Positions 19,029-27,194 of a DNA stretch of 64,000 nt are shown in pieces. The notes under the pieces were generated by a model. The model had not been told where the DNA came from, searched no databases, and worked only from the letters and a program-made list of their open reading frames with translations. This DNA comes from UBA2334 sp049653005 (lineage in GTDB: Bacteria; Pseudomonadota; Gammaproteobacteria; Burkholderiales; Burkholderiaceae_C): positions 10,158 through 74,157 of the forward strand of contig JBASFL010000009.1 of assembly GCA_049653005.1 (NCBI GenBank), written 5' to 3'. The position numbers and the translations under genes were made by a program. Each line of letters opens with the position of its first letter. The first letter of the stretch is position 1.

Positions 19029-19511
19029 TTAGTTAGCGGCCAGCTGAAATGCCATGCACATAGGCCGCCCATCAGCAGGCAAGCAAGTCAACTCAAGAGA
19101 GCTGGGAGCGCCAGCCGTGCGCAGCCACCCAGCGTATGCACCCAACAAAAATCCGGCCGCCACCTCGGTGTCCACCTGCAGAGCGGCAGGCAAAGGACAA
19201 GCGTGGTGCTCAATGACCAATGACTGGCCGTTGTCTTTGAATTTTGCGTATCCCCAGCGGAGCTGGGCCCATACCTTGTTCACAGCGGCCTCGACGTCAC
19301 CCAACTCTTCGCAGGCGGGCAATTGAACCGCCTGCGACAGTCTTTGCCCCATCGACACCAACAACTCGCTGAAGCCGTCTGCATCCAGTCGGGTTTGCAG
19401 CTCATCAGACAACACGCCCAAAAAACCAGCCCACTGGACAGACACCCGCTCCAACGCAAGGTGGGGCAGGAGCTCTTCGTCGAAAGCATCTTGTGGGCTG
19501 ATTGGCGGCAT
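19029..19511 (-). CDS. bcsD: Cellulose synthase subunit BcsD
   Basis: About 160 residues, near the size of Komagataeibacter AcsD/BcsD (156). The pattern LGVLSDELQTRLDADGFSEL, then WAQLRWG, LVIEHHACPLP and LLGAYAGWLRTAGAPSSLEL follows the BcsD fold as I recall it. BcsD forms periplasmic octameric rings that help crystallise glucan chains in Komagataeibacter. The ATG at 19511 gives the expected length; an in-frame TTG at 19580 adds a lipobox-like stretch (LLAAACGG) and cannot be ruled out. It is the first gene of the operon, divergent from dsbD. Confidence 0.72.
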   Translation of the reverse strand: MPPISPQDAFDEELLPHLALERVSVQWAGFLGVLSDELQTRLDADGFSELLVSMGQRLSQAVQLPACEELGDVEAAVNKVWAQLRWGYAKFKDNGQSLVIEHHACPLPAALQVDTEVAAGFLLGAYAGWLRTAGAPSSLELTCLPADGRPMCMAFQLAAN

Positions 19512-19701
19512 GATCGGGGCTTGTGAGTTGGTTTTTGCAGATTTTGCACGCGAACCGCCACATGCAGCGGCTAAAAGCAAAACACACCGACAAACAAAGA
19601 AAAAGTTTGCATGCCGTTGTCGTCACACATCAACGTTGGCAGAACTTGTGCGCACGACCACACACAAAGCCACGGACCGGACTTCTCTACTCACGCCCTT
19701 T

Positions 19702-21921
19702 ATGCGCCAGTTGTTTCTGATTTTGCACGCACACATGCACACCACATTGAACACCCTTGGATTTCGGCCGATGCTGTGTGCGGTGTTTTTGCAGCTCTCC
19801 TTTGCCGCTTCAGCTCAAAATTTACTGGGATCGCCCACCGTTCGCAGTGACCAGGTCACGGCAAATCTTTTGTTGCACGCCCCAGAGGGCGTGAAGCCCG
19901 GCGCGCCAGTGTGGGCGGCCCTGCAACTGCAACACGCCAAGAGCTGGCACACCTATTGGAAAAACCCAGGCGATTCCGGGCTTCCCACCCAGCTGGAGTG
20001 GACACTCCCCCCCAACGTTCAAGCGGGAGATGTGGCGTGGCCCACCCCTAAAAAATTTCCACTGGGGCCTCTGGCGAACTTTGGGTACGACGGCACGGTG
20101 TTGCTGGCGGTTCCGCTTGTGATTGGCCCTGATTTTTCCGCCCCACAACTGAAAGTGGGATTGGCCGCAACTTGGCTGGCTTGCCGCACTGAATGCATAC
20201 CAGAGGACGGGCAGTTCCATCTTGTACAGCCGTCTTCTTTTCCGGTGTCACAGCACGGAAGAGCGTTTGAGGAAGCAACACGTCAGTTACCGACGCGGGG
20301 CGATGGCACCGCGATGAGCGTGCAAGTCTCAGGGCAATTTTTGAACGTTGAGTGGCGCCAGGCACCCCGAAGTTGGCAAGGAAAGTCGCTGGACTTTTTT
20401 CCGGAGACACCCGCCTTGATTGAACCGGGGGCACCTTGGAGCCAGACTTGGGTGGGCAGCACGTGGAAAGCCAAGGTACCGTTGAGCCCCATTCGCAGTG
20501 ATGCCCCAACGGCGTTGGCCGTTACCCTGGCCAACAGCAATCTCCCGCATGGTGCAGCGGCGGAACCGGGTGTCACTTTTGACACCACGGTCGAAGGCAC
20601 ATGGCCAGCGCCTCTGGTGCAGCTCGACGCAAAAGTCAGCGATGAACTGCAAGCGGCTCTGGACGCAAACTCACGCCCACGTCCCGTGCAACCAACCGGG
20701 AACGGACTGGGCCTGTGGAGTGCATTGATCGGAGCCCTGCTGGGAGGCCTCATCTTGAATTTGATGCCTTGCGTCTTCCCGATCCTTGCAATCAAGGTCA
20801 TGGCGTTTGGGCACCACAACCCTGCCCAACATGGCCACCGCAAAGCGGGTGCGGCCTACACCCTCGGGGTGGTCTTGTCGTTCGTGCTGCTGGGGGCAAC
20901 ACTGCTGAGCTTGCGGGCCGCAGGTGAACAACTGGGGTGGGGGTTTCAACTTCAGAACCCAGCAGTGGTTTCCGCACTGGCGGTCCTGTTCACGCTGATT
21001 GCGTTGAACCTGATGGGTGTGTTTGAGGTGGGCAATTTTTTGCCTTCGTCTGTTTCGAGCATCCAGGTCAAAAGTCCCACGACGGACGCCTTTCTGACGG
21101 GCGTGTTGACAACCGCAATTGCGTCACCTTGCACTGCACCCTTCATGGGCGCCTCCTTGGGGGCGGCCATCACACTTCCCACAGAACAGGCCCTGGGAAT
21201 CTTCGCCATGCTTGGTTTCGGCATGGCCCTGCCTTACCTCGGCGCGAGTTGGATGCCTGGGCTGGCACGTGTGTTGCCCAAACCCGGGCCGTGGATGAAT
21301 ACGTTCAAGCAACTCATGGCATTCCCGATGTGGGCCACCGTGGCTTGGCTGCTTTGGGTGCTGGGCCAGCAAACCGGCGTTGACGGTATCGGTGCGTTGA
21401 TGCTGATACTGGTCGTGTTGGCTTGGTGGGTTTGGGCAATCAACCAAAAACTTGGCTTGACCCGCCGCATTCTGTCAACCACCGCGGCCGCAGCGCTTGG
21501 GGGGCTTTTGTGGGTCGCGGGGCCCACCGTCGTCCGAGAGCCCATGGGTGCGCCTACCGCATCCAACACCACCGCAGACACGCCCATGTGGGAGCCCTGG
21601 ACACAGGCGAGGCAAGCAGCGCTTCAAACCGAGGGGCGGCCCGTGTTTGTGGACTTCACCGCCGCTTGGTGCGTGACGTGCCAGTTCAACAAGCGCACAG
21701 CCCTGTCAGACATCGACGTTCAGACCGCGTTCCGACAAGCCAATACCGCGCTCCTTCGGGCAGACTGGACCCGACGCGACCCTGCGGTGACCCTTGCGCT
21801 GTCGCAGCTCGGTCGCAATGGCGTGCCCACCTACGCGTACTTTGCCCCTGGACAACCCCCCGTGGTTCTGTCCGAAGTCCTCCGAGCAAGCGATTTGACC
21901 GCCCTGCTGGCACACAGGTGA
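19702..21921 (+). CDS. dsbD: Thiol:disulfide interchange protein DsbD (ScsB-type)
   Basis: About 739 residues. It passes electrons from cytoplasmic thioredoxin across the inner membrane to periplasmic acceptors. All three redox pairs are visible: the N-terminal periplasmic domain (LACRTECIPED), the membrane domain (NLMPCVFPI and ASPCTAPFMG, with about eight hydrophobic segments), and the C-terminal thioredoxin domain (AAWCVTCQFNKR). The ATG at 19702 precedes a long signal sequence; ATG 19735 is an alternative, and the in-frame extension to 19510 was rejected because it is basic and overlaps bcsD. It may support proteins of the adjacent envelope modules, but this is only positional. Confidence 0.88.
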   Translation: MRQLFLILHAHMHTTLNTLGFRPMLCAVFLQLSFAASAQNLLGSPTVRSDQVTANLLLHAPEGVKPGAPVWAALQLQHAKSWHTYWKNPGDSGLPTQLEWTLPPNVQAGDVAWPTPKKFPLGPLANFGYDGTVLLAVPLVIGPDFSAPQLKVGLAATWLACRTECIPEDGQFHLVQPSSFPVSQHGRAFEEATRQLPTRGDGTAMSVQVSGQFLNVEWRQAPRSWQGKSLDFFPETPALIEPGAPWSQTWVGSTWKAKVPLSPIRSDAPTALAVTLANSNLPHGAAAEPGVTFDTTVEGTWPAPLVQLDAKVSDELQAALDANSRPRPVQPTGNGLGLWSALIGALLGGLILNLMPCVFPILAIKVMAFGHHNPAQHGHRKAGAAYTLGVVLSFVLLGATLLSLRAAGEQLGWGFQLQNPAVVSALAVLFTLIALNLMGVFEVGNFLPSSVSSIQVKSPTTDAFLTGVLTTAIASPCTAPFMGASLGAAITLPTEQALGIFAMLGFGMALPYLGASWMPGLARVLPKPGPWMNTFKQLMAFPMWATVAWLLWVLGQQTGVDGIGALMLILVVLAWWVWAINQKLGLTRRILSTTAAAALGGLLWVAGPTVVREPMGAPTASNTTADTPMWEPWTQARQAALQTEGRPVFVDFTAAWCVTCQFNKRTALSDIDVQTAFRQANTALLRADWTRRDPAVTLALSQLGRNGVPTYAYFAPGQPPVVLSEVLRASDLTALLAHR

Positions 21922-22045
21922 TCGGCGCGGTGCTGGACTCGGCACACGTGAAACCACGTGCAACCGACCTGGAAAATCGCTCAGGAGGTTCATTGGCTTG
22001 CTTTACCATTTCAGCACCATTAATCCCCATCAGATCGGAATCAGC

Positions 22046-22720
22046 ATGATCACTTCTTTGCTCGCAGGCATGACCATTCTTGTAGTGGGAGACAGCCACC
22101 TGGCTTCACCTGGGTTTCTCATCACCACACTGCACGACGAACTGCAAAAGCGAGGCGCAGAGGTGTACACATATGGGGCATGTGGCATGGCGGCCGGCGA
22201 TTGGCTGAAGGTCACCAAAATGAAATCCCCTCCACCGTGTGGCACCGCGACACGGCTGAAAAACGACCCCATCACGTCAAATCCAGGTCCTGACACAGGC
22301 ACAACACCCTACAGCGAACTGCTCAAACTCCACACGCCCGACCTTGTGGTGTTCGTGATGGGAGACACCATGGCTGGCTATGGTCAGAACCCCATGCCAA
22401 AGACGTGGGCCTGGCAACAGGTGACCAGTTTGACCAAGGCGGTCAAGGCCAGCAACATGCAATGCGCCTGGGTGGGCCCTGGCTGGGGCACTGATGGCGG
22501 CATGTTTGGCAAAACCAACAAACGGGCGGAAGAAATGTCGGCGCTGCTCAGCGAAACCGTGGCCCCCTGCACTTACATCAACAGCCTGACCCTCTTCAAA
22601 AAGGGCGATTTGCGGACCTTTGATGGTCAGCACTACGACCCCGCAGGCTACAAAAAATGGGGTCAACTGATTGCGACAGCGATCGACACCCCTGCCGTGG
22701 CGGGAAAGGCCAAAAAGTGA
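22046..22720 (+). CDS. SGNH/GDSL hydrolase-fold protein, WssF-like candidate
   Basis: About 224 residues. Block I is TILVVGDSHLASPG with the nucleophile Ser. A conserved Gly region (YTYGACGMAAGDW), the block-III-like segment VVFVMGDTMAGYGQN, and the Asp-His block TFDGQHYDPAGYKKWG follow. These are the SGNH esterase/acetyltransferase elements. The ATG at 22046 has CGGAA seven bases upstream. It overlaps the AlgF-like gene by four bases. Pairing an SGNH protein with an AlgF-like protein beside bcs genes recalls WssF-WssG of the Pseudomonas cellulose acetylation system; that link is inference. Confidence 0.65.
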   Translation: MITSLLAGMTILVVGDSHLASPGFLITTLHDELQKRGAEVYTYGACGMAAGDWLKVTKMKSPPPCGTATRLKNDPITSNPGPDTGTTPYSELLKLHTPDLVVFVMGDTMAGYGQNPMPKTWAWQQVTSLTKAVKASNMQCAWVGPGWGTDGGMFGKTNKRAEEMSALLSETVAPCTYINSLTLFKKGDLRTFDGQHYDPAGYKKWGQLIATAIDTPAVAGKAKK

Positions 22721-23415
22721 CGCAGCGCGCTTACCCACCGCAGCTGTTCGGCTGCAAAACCTGGGTGGGCGGGGTCGCCCTTGCCCTGTCTTGCACAGCG
22801 GGTGCTTCAGGCTTGTATGAAACGGGCCCAGCCCAGGACTCGTCTTTCGTTCGGTTCGTCAATGGCACTGAAGCCGCTGTGGTTGTCAGCAACTCGAAGA
22901 CCAAGGGCAAGCTGGAGCTGGGTACCCAGGGAGCAGCCAGGGTTTCGCCGTTTCTGCCCATACGGGCTGGGGCAAAAATGGCCGCCAGCATCGCGGTAAA
23001 AAACCAAAAATTCGATCTTGAAGTCGTGGCAAAGCCCGGTGAGTTCATCACCGTCGCAACGGTGCCGAATGGGGCTGGGGGCTGGACAGGTGTGCAAATG
23101 CGTGAAACACCAAGCAGTTTCAGCGCCACCCGCGCTTCGATTGCGGTTTTCAACTTCAACCCGGCATGCCCATCGGCCCAGGTGGACAGCGCGGGGAAAG
23201 CCGATGGAATTTTCAAGAACGCCACATCCAAAGCCGTGCAACGGCGACTGGTGAGCCCGGTCAAGGCAACCGTTCAGGTTTCGTGTGCGGGGAAAGCATC
23301 GGGCACACCGCTGGACTTTGGACTGCTGGAGCCAGGCGAGAGATACAGTGTGTTTGTGTTGCCCACACAAGCCGGTGGACTGGTGCTCAAAGATGGCATC
23401 GAAACAGGTCAATAA
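22717..23415 (+). CDS. AlgF-like polysaccharide O-acetylation protein (WssG-like)
   Basis: About 232 residues starting at a GTG that overlaps the preceding stop (GTGA), with GGAAAGG seven bases upstream. A signal peptide ends near SCTAGA/SGLYETG. The mature start GLYETGPAQDSSFVRFVNGT matches the AlgF-type opening (LY..., SSFVR..N) as I recall it, followed by beta-rich segments and three cysteines. AlgF and WssG are periplasmic partners in O-acetylation of alginate and cellulose. The MBOAT (AlgI/WssH) and AlgJ/WssI partners are not in this window. Confidence 0.62.
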   Translation: MTQRAYPPQLFGCKTWVGGVALALSCTAGASGLYETGPAQDSSFVRFVNGTEAAVVVSNSKTKGKLELGTQGAARVSPFLPIRAGAKMAASIAVKNQKFDLEVVAKPGEFITVATVPNGAGGWTGVQMRETPSSFSATRASIAVFNFNPACPSAQVDSAGKADGIFKNATSKAVQRRLVSPVKATVQVSCAGKASGTPLDFGLLEPGERYSVFVLPTQAGGLVLKDGIETGQ

Positions 23416-23446
23416 ACGCCTGAACAAGCACCTGACCCACGACCAC

Positions 23447-23484
23447 GTGGATTTGCCGCTTGGAAAATACGGCGGCAAATCCAC
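23447..23484. terminator. Perfect 13-bp stem hairpin after the AlgF-like gene
   Basis: GTGGATTTGCCGC (23447-23459) and GCGGCAAATCCAC (23472-23484) are perfectly complementary with a 12-base loop. It sits 32 bases after the AlgF-like stop and about 80 bases before hemE. No T-run follows, so intrinsic termination is uncertain; it could instead protect an mRNA end or be a protein site. Confidence 0.5.
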
Positions 23485-23562
23485 TGCCAAACGCGAGGCG
23501 GGGTGACAGCCCTGGGCCACGCCAGATAATCGGGCATCTTTTCAAACGACCGCCCACTGACC

Positions 23563-24675
23563 ATGCCCTTCGCCCCGCTGCAAAACGACACCTTCCTGCG
23601 CGCCTGCCTGCGCCAAGCCACCGAGCACACCCCCCTGTGGCTGATGCGCCAAGCGGGCCGCTATTTGCCCGAGTACTGCGCCACACGCGCCCAGGCCGGC
23701 AGCTTCATGGGCCTGGCCACCAACGTCGACTACGCCACCGAAGTGACGCTGCAGCCACTGGAGCGCTACCCGCTGGACGCTGCCATTCTGTTCAGCGACA
23801 TTCTCACCGTGCCAGACGCCATGGGCCTGGGCCTGACCTTCGCCGCCGGTGAAGGCCCCAAGTTCGCCAAAAACGTGCGCGACGAGGCCGCCGTCGATGC
23901 ACTGGCCGTGCCGGACATGGACAAGCTGCGATATGTGTTCGATGCCGTCACCAGCATCCGCAAAGCCTTGAACGGGCGTGTGCCCCTGATCGGTTTTTCA
24001 GGCAGCCCCTGGACCTTGGCTTGTTACATGGTGGAAGGCGGCGGCTCTGACGACTACCGCGCCGTCAAAACCCTGATGTACAGCCGCCCCGACCTGATGC
24101 ACCGCATTTTGGCCATCAACGCCGACGCCGTGGCCCAGTACCTGAACACCCAGATCGACGCCGGAGCACAAGCCGTGATGGTGTTTGACAGCTGGGGCGG
24201 CGTGCTGGCCGATGGGAAATTCCAGGAATTCAGCCTGGCCTACACCCGCCGCGTGCTGGCCCAGCTGAAAACCGAAAAAGACGGCCAACGCATCCCCAGC
24301 ATCGTGTTCACCAAAGGCGGTGGCCTGTGGCTGAACGAAATGAACAGCCTGCCTTGCGACGTGCTGGGCGTGGACTGGACGGTCAACCTTGCCAAGGCAC
24401 GCGCCCAGGTCGGCGGCGACGTGGGCGGCCCCGGCAAGGCCCTGCAAGGCAACCTGGACCCCAACGTGCTGTTTGCGGCCCCCGCCCAAATCGAGACGGA
24501 AGCCGTGCGCGTGCTGGAAGCCTTCGGCATGCCCCACACCGACCGCGGCACCACCGGCCCCACCCACATCTTCAACCTGGGCCACGGCATCAGCCAATAC
24601 ACACCGCCCGACAGCGTGGCAGCCCTGGTGGAGGCCGTGCACAGCCATTCGCGCCGCATGCGTCAAAAGGGTTGA
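23563..24675 (+). CDS. hemE: Uroporphyrinogen decarboxylase
   Basis: Cytoplasmic enzyme that decarboxylates the four acetate groups of uroporphyrinogen III to give coproporphyrinogen III in heme synthesis. It is 370 residues, as usual. The N-terminal signature PLWLMRQAGRYLPEY and the catalytic Asp in ILFSDILTVPDAMGLGL are present, as is GFSGSPWTLACYMVEG. It ends in an intrinsic terminator, so it is probably monocistronic and separate from priA. Confidence 0.98.
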   Translation: MPFAPLQNDTFLRACLRQATEHTPLWLMRQAGRYLPEYCATRAQAGSFMGLATNVDYATEVTLQPLERYPLDAAILFSDILTVPDAMGLGLTFAAGEGPKFAKNVRDEAAVDALAVPDMDKLRYVFDAVTSIRKALNGRVPLIGFSGSPWTLACYMVEGGGSDDYRAVKTLMYSRPDLMHRILAINADAVAQYLNTQIDAGAQAVMVFDSWGGVLADGKFQEFSLAYTRRVLAQLKTEKDGQRIPSIVFTKGGGLWLNEMNSLPCDVLGVDWTVNLAKARAQVGGDVGGPGKALQGNLDPNVLFAAPAQIETEAVRVLEAFGMPHTDRGTTGPTHIFNLGHGISQYTPPDSVAALVEAVHSHSRRMRQKG

Positions 24676-24682
24676 AAACGCT

Positions 24683-24706
24683 CCCCCACGCCTGGCGTGG
24701 GGGTTT
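24683..24706 (+). terminator. hemE intrinsic terminator
   Basis: CCCCCACGCC (24683-24692) pairs with GGCGTGGGGG (24694-24703), followed by TTT. It is a GC-rich stem eight bases after the hemE stop. Confidence 0.75.
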
Positions 24707-24827
24707 GCTAGCACAAAAAGCCCCCTGTACTGGACTTTGAGCTGGCGGGTTATACACAAAAACCCTGACCCCACGCACCACCCTGGCGCAAACCGGTCAG
24801 CCCTCGCTATCAAAGCCCTAGCGCACG

Positions 24828-24990
24828 TAAGTCATTGATTTATATAGGCTTCACAAAACTGCCTTTTTCGTGGGCACTCTAACAAAACCCTTGATTTGTC
24901 TGGCTTCGACGCGGATTTGGACACGCTATCAACAAAGTTATCCACAGAAATTCTGGATGACTGTGGAAACGGTGACAAATCAATGACTTA
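24828..24990. repeat. 14-bp perfect inverted repeat flanking 135 bp
   Basis: TAAGTCATTGATTT (24828-24841) and AAATCAATGACTTA (24977-24990) are exact reverse complements. The interval contains the TTATCCACA box. Confidence 0.8.
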
Positions 24991-25022
24991 CAGCCACTTT
25001 CACCAGTCTGCGTCACAAAACC

Positions 25023-27137
25023 ATGGCAACTGAGCTGCATTGGCCTTGCGTGGTCGTGCCCACCCCGGCACACAGCGCCTTGGGCGATGGCCTGACCTAC
25101 ACCAGCCCCAACGCACTGCCCCCCGGCACCTTGGTGCGCGTGCCGCTGGGCAAGCGCGACCTGCTGGGCGTGGTGTGGGACGGCCCCGCACAGCCCCCCG
25201 ATGGCCTGTTGCCCGAGCAGGCCCGGGCCGTGTCCAGCGTGTTGGCCGGCATTGCCCCGCTGAACGCGGAGTGGCGCGAACTGGTGCAGTTTGCGGCGCA
25301 GTATTACCAGAGGGCCCTGGGCGAAGTGGCCCTGGCGGCCCTGCCCCCGCAACTGCGCGACCTGCAACCCGACCAGTGGCAGCGCCGCCTGAAAAAAGCC
25401 GGCAAAGCCGAAAAAGCCGCCCCCTCAGCCGCTACGGACACCGCCAGCCAGCCAGCCCCCACCCTCAGCCCCGAGCAAGCCACCGCCTTAGCGGCCCTGG
25501 CCATCGCCACCCAGCCGGTGCTGCTGTTCGGCGCCACCGGCAGCGGCAAAACAGAGGTCTACCTGCACGCCGCCCAAACCGTGCTGGCGGCCGACCCCTT
25601 GGCCCAAGTGCTGGTGATGGTGCCCGAGATCAACCTCACCCCCCAGCTGCAACAGCGGTTCACCGAACGCTTCGCCCCCGTGCATGGGGCCAACGCCGTG
25701 GTGGCCCTGCACAGCGGCATGACCCCGGCGCAGCGGCTCACCAGCTGGCTGGCGGCGCACACCGGGGCCGCACGCATCGTGCTGGGCACGCGCATGGCCG
25801 TGCTGGCCAGCCTGCCGCACCTGCGCCTGATCGTGGTGGACGAGGAACACGACCCCAGCTACAAAAGCCAGGACGGCGCCCGCCACTCCGCCCGCGACCT
25901 GGCCATTTACCGCGCCCGCCTGCTCACCCGCCACGGCGCACCCTGCCAGGTGGTGCTGGGCTCGGCCACCCCGTCGCTGGAAAGCTGGCACGCCGCCACC
26001 ACGGGCCGCTACCTGCGGCTGGACATGGCCAGCCGCGTGGGCGGGGGTGCGCTGCCCCGGCTGCGCCTGCTCGACATGGCCCAGCAACCCAAAGGGGCCG
26101 TGCTGGCCCCGGCCCTGGTGAGCGCACTGATTGAAAGGGCGCAACGCGGCGAACAAGCCTTGCTGCTGCTCAACCGCCGGGGCTATGCGCCGGTGCTGGC
26201 CTGCCACGCCTGCGGCTGGAAAAGCCAGTGCCCCAGTTGCAGCGCGTTTCGGGTGTTCCACAAAATCGACCGCACGCTGCGCTGCCACCACTGCGGCGTC
26301 ACCGAACGGGTGCCACGCGCCTGCCCCGGGTGCGGCAACCTCGACATCGCGCCCGTGGGCAAAGGCACCGAGCAGCTGGAAGAACAGGTCACGGCCCTGC
26401 TGTCGGGCCAACAACGGCCCGACGGCCAGCCCCTGCGCGTGGCCCGCATGGACGCCGACAGCACCCGCGCCAAAGGCAGCCTGGAAGCCCAACTGGCCCG
26501 CATGCACAGCGGCGAAGTGGACGTGTTGGTGGGCACCCAGATGGTGGCCAAGGGGCACGACTTTCGCCGCATCACCCTGGTGGCCGCGCTGAATGCCGAC
26601 GCCGCCCTGTTTGCCAGCGACTACCGCGCGCCCGAACGCCTGTTTTCGCTGCTGATGCAAGCCGGGGGCCGAGCCGGGCGCGACGCCGCGCTCAGCAGCG
26701 GGGCCGAGCTGTGGGTGCAAACCTGGCACCCCACCCACCCGCTGTTTGCGGCGCTGAAAAAGCACGATTTCCCAGCCTTTGCCGCGCAACAACTGGAAGA
26801 ACGCCAGGCCGCCCAACTGCCCCCGTTTGTGTACCAGGCCCTGCTGCGTGCCGAGGCCCGCACCCAGGAAGCCGCGCAAGCGTTTCTGGCGGCCGCGCGC
26901 GAAGCCGCACGCGCCTTGGAAGGGGCCGAGCACCTCACGCTGTTTCCGCCCGTGCCCATGGCCATTCAGCGCGTGGCCAACGTGGAACGGGCGCAAATGC
27001 TGCTGGAAAGCCCTTCACGCCCCGCGCTGCAACACGTGCTGACCCATTGGCACCCGGCCTTGGCGGCGTGCAGGGCCCTGCCAGAAGCCAAGGGGTTGAT
27101 ACGCTGGGCCATTGACGTGGACCCTTTGGCCATCTGA
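25023..27137 (+). CDS. priA: Primosomal replication restart helicase PriA
   Basis: Superfamily 2 3'-5' helicase that reloads the replisome at stalled forks; 704 residues. An N-terminal 3'-DNA-binding domain covers about residues 1-100. Walker A is GATGSGKTEVY and the Walker B-type box is VDEEHDPSYK. The zinc-binding insert with paired cysteines is clear (CHACGWKSQCPSCSAF, then CHHCG and CPGCG). Helicase motif V/VI follows (VLVGTQMVAKGHDF and QAGGRAGR). It converges on the AEC transporter, with a copy of the 51-bp repeat between the two. Confidence 0.97.
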   Translation: MATELHWPCVVVPTPAHSALGDGLTYTSPNALPPGTLVRVPLGKRDLLGVVWDGPAQPPDGLLPEQARAVSSVLAGIAPLNAEWRELVQFAAQYYQRALGEVALAALPPQLRDLQPDQWQRRLKKAGKAEKAAPSAATDTASQPAPTLSPEQATALAALAIATQPVLLFGATGSGKTEVYLHAAQTVLAADPLAQVLVMVPEINLTPQLQQRFTERFAPVHGANAVVALHSGMTPAQRLTSWLAAHTGAARIVLGTRMAVLASLPHLRLIVVDEEHDPSYKSQDGARHSARDLAIYRARLLTRHGAPCQVVLGSATPSLESWHAATTGRYLRLDMASRVGGGALPRLRLLDMAQQPKGAVLAPALVSALIERAQRGEQALLLLNRRGYAPVLACHACGWKSQCPSCSAFRVFHKIDRTLRCHHCGVTERVPRACPGCGNLDIAPVGKGTEQLEEQVTALLSGQQRPDGQPLRVARMDADSTRAKGSLEAQLARMHSGEVDVLVGTQMVAKGHDFRRITLVAALNADAALFASDYRAPERLFSLLMQAGGRAGRDAALSSGAELWVQTWHPTHPLFAALKKHDFPAFAAQQLEERQAAQLPPFVYQALLRAEARTQEAAQAFLAAAREAARALEGAEHLTLFPPVPMAIQRVANVERAQMLLESPSRPALQHVLTHWHPALAACRALPEAKGLIRWAIDVDPLAI

Positions 27138-27141
27138 AACC

Positions 27142-27192
27142 GGAGCTAGAAACCCAATACCAGAAAGCGCTGGAGGCCTTTTTGGCTTGAAA
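27142..27192 (+). repeat. 51-bp dispersed repeat, copy C
   Basis: AGCT at 27144, 17 bases, AAGCG at 27165, then CTGGAGGCCTTTTTGG. It fills nearly the whole convergent priA/AEC gap (27138-27194), where its T-rich end might serve as a terminator. Confidence 0.85.
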
Positions 27193-27194
27193 TG

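Larger units (their letters stand above)
24676..25022. promoter_or_regulatory. 347-bp hemE-priA gap with DnaA-box matches and an inverted repeat
   Basis: The only gap over 300 bp in the window. After the hemE terminator it holds TTATACACA (24750-24758, fits TTWTNCACA) and TTATCCACA (24938-24946, perfect DnaA box). TGTGGAAAC (24962-24970) is a weaker box in reverse orientation. A 14-bp perfect inverted repeat (24828-24841 and 24977-24990) encloses 135 bp that include an AT-rich stretch near 24836-24846 and the perfect box. No protein-coding signal was seen. DnaA-responsive control of priA or an origin-like element are possible; dnaA and dnaN are not nearby. Confidence 0.55.

Noticed and set aside
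24676..25022. Calling this region the chromosomal origin
   Set aside because: Only one perfect and one consensus DnaA box were found, and dnaA, dnaN, gyrB and rpmH are not adjacent. It is kept only as an origin-like observation.
25488..26996. About 500-codon open frame antisense to priA
   Set aside because: Shadow of priA; composition is Gln/His/Gly-rich with no domain.
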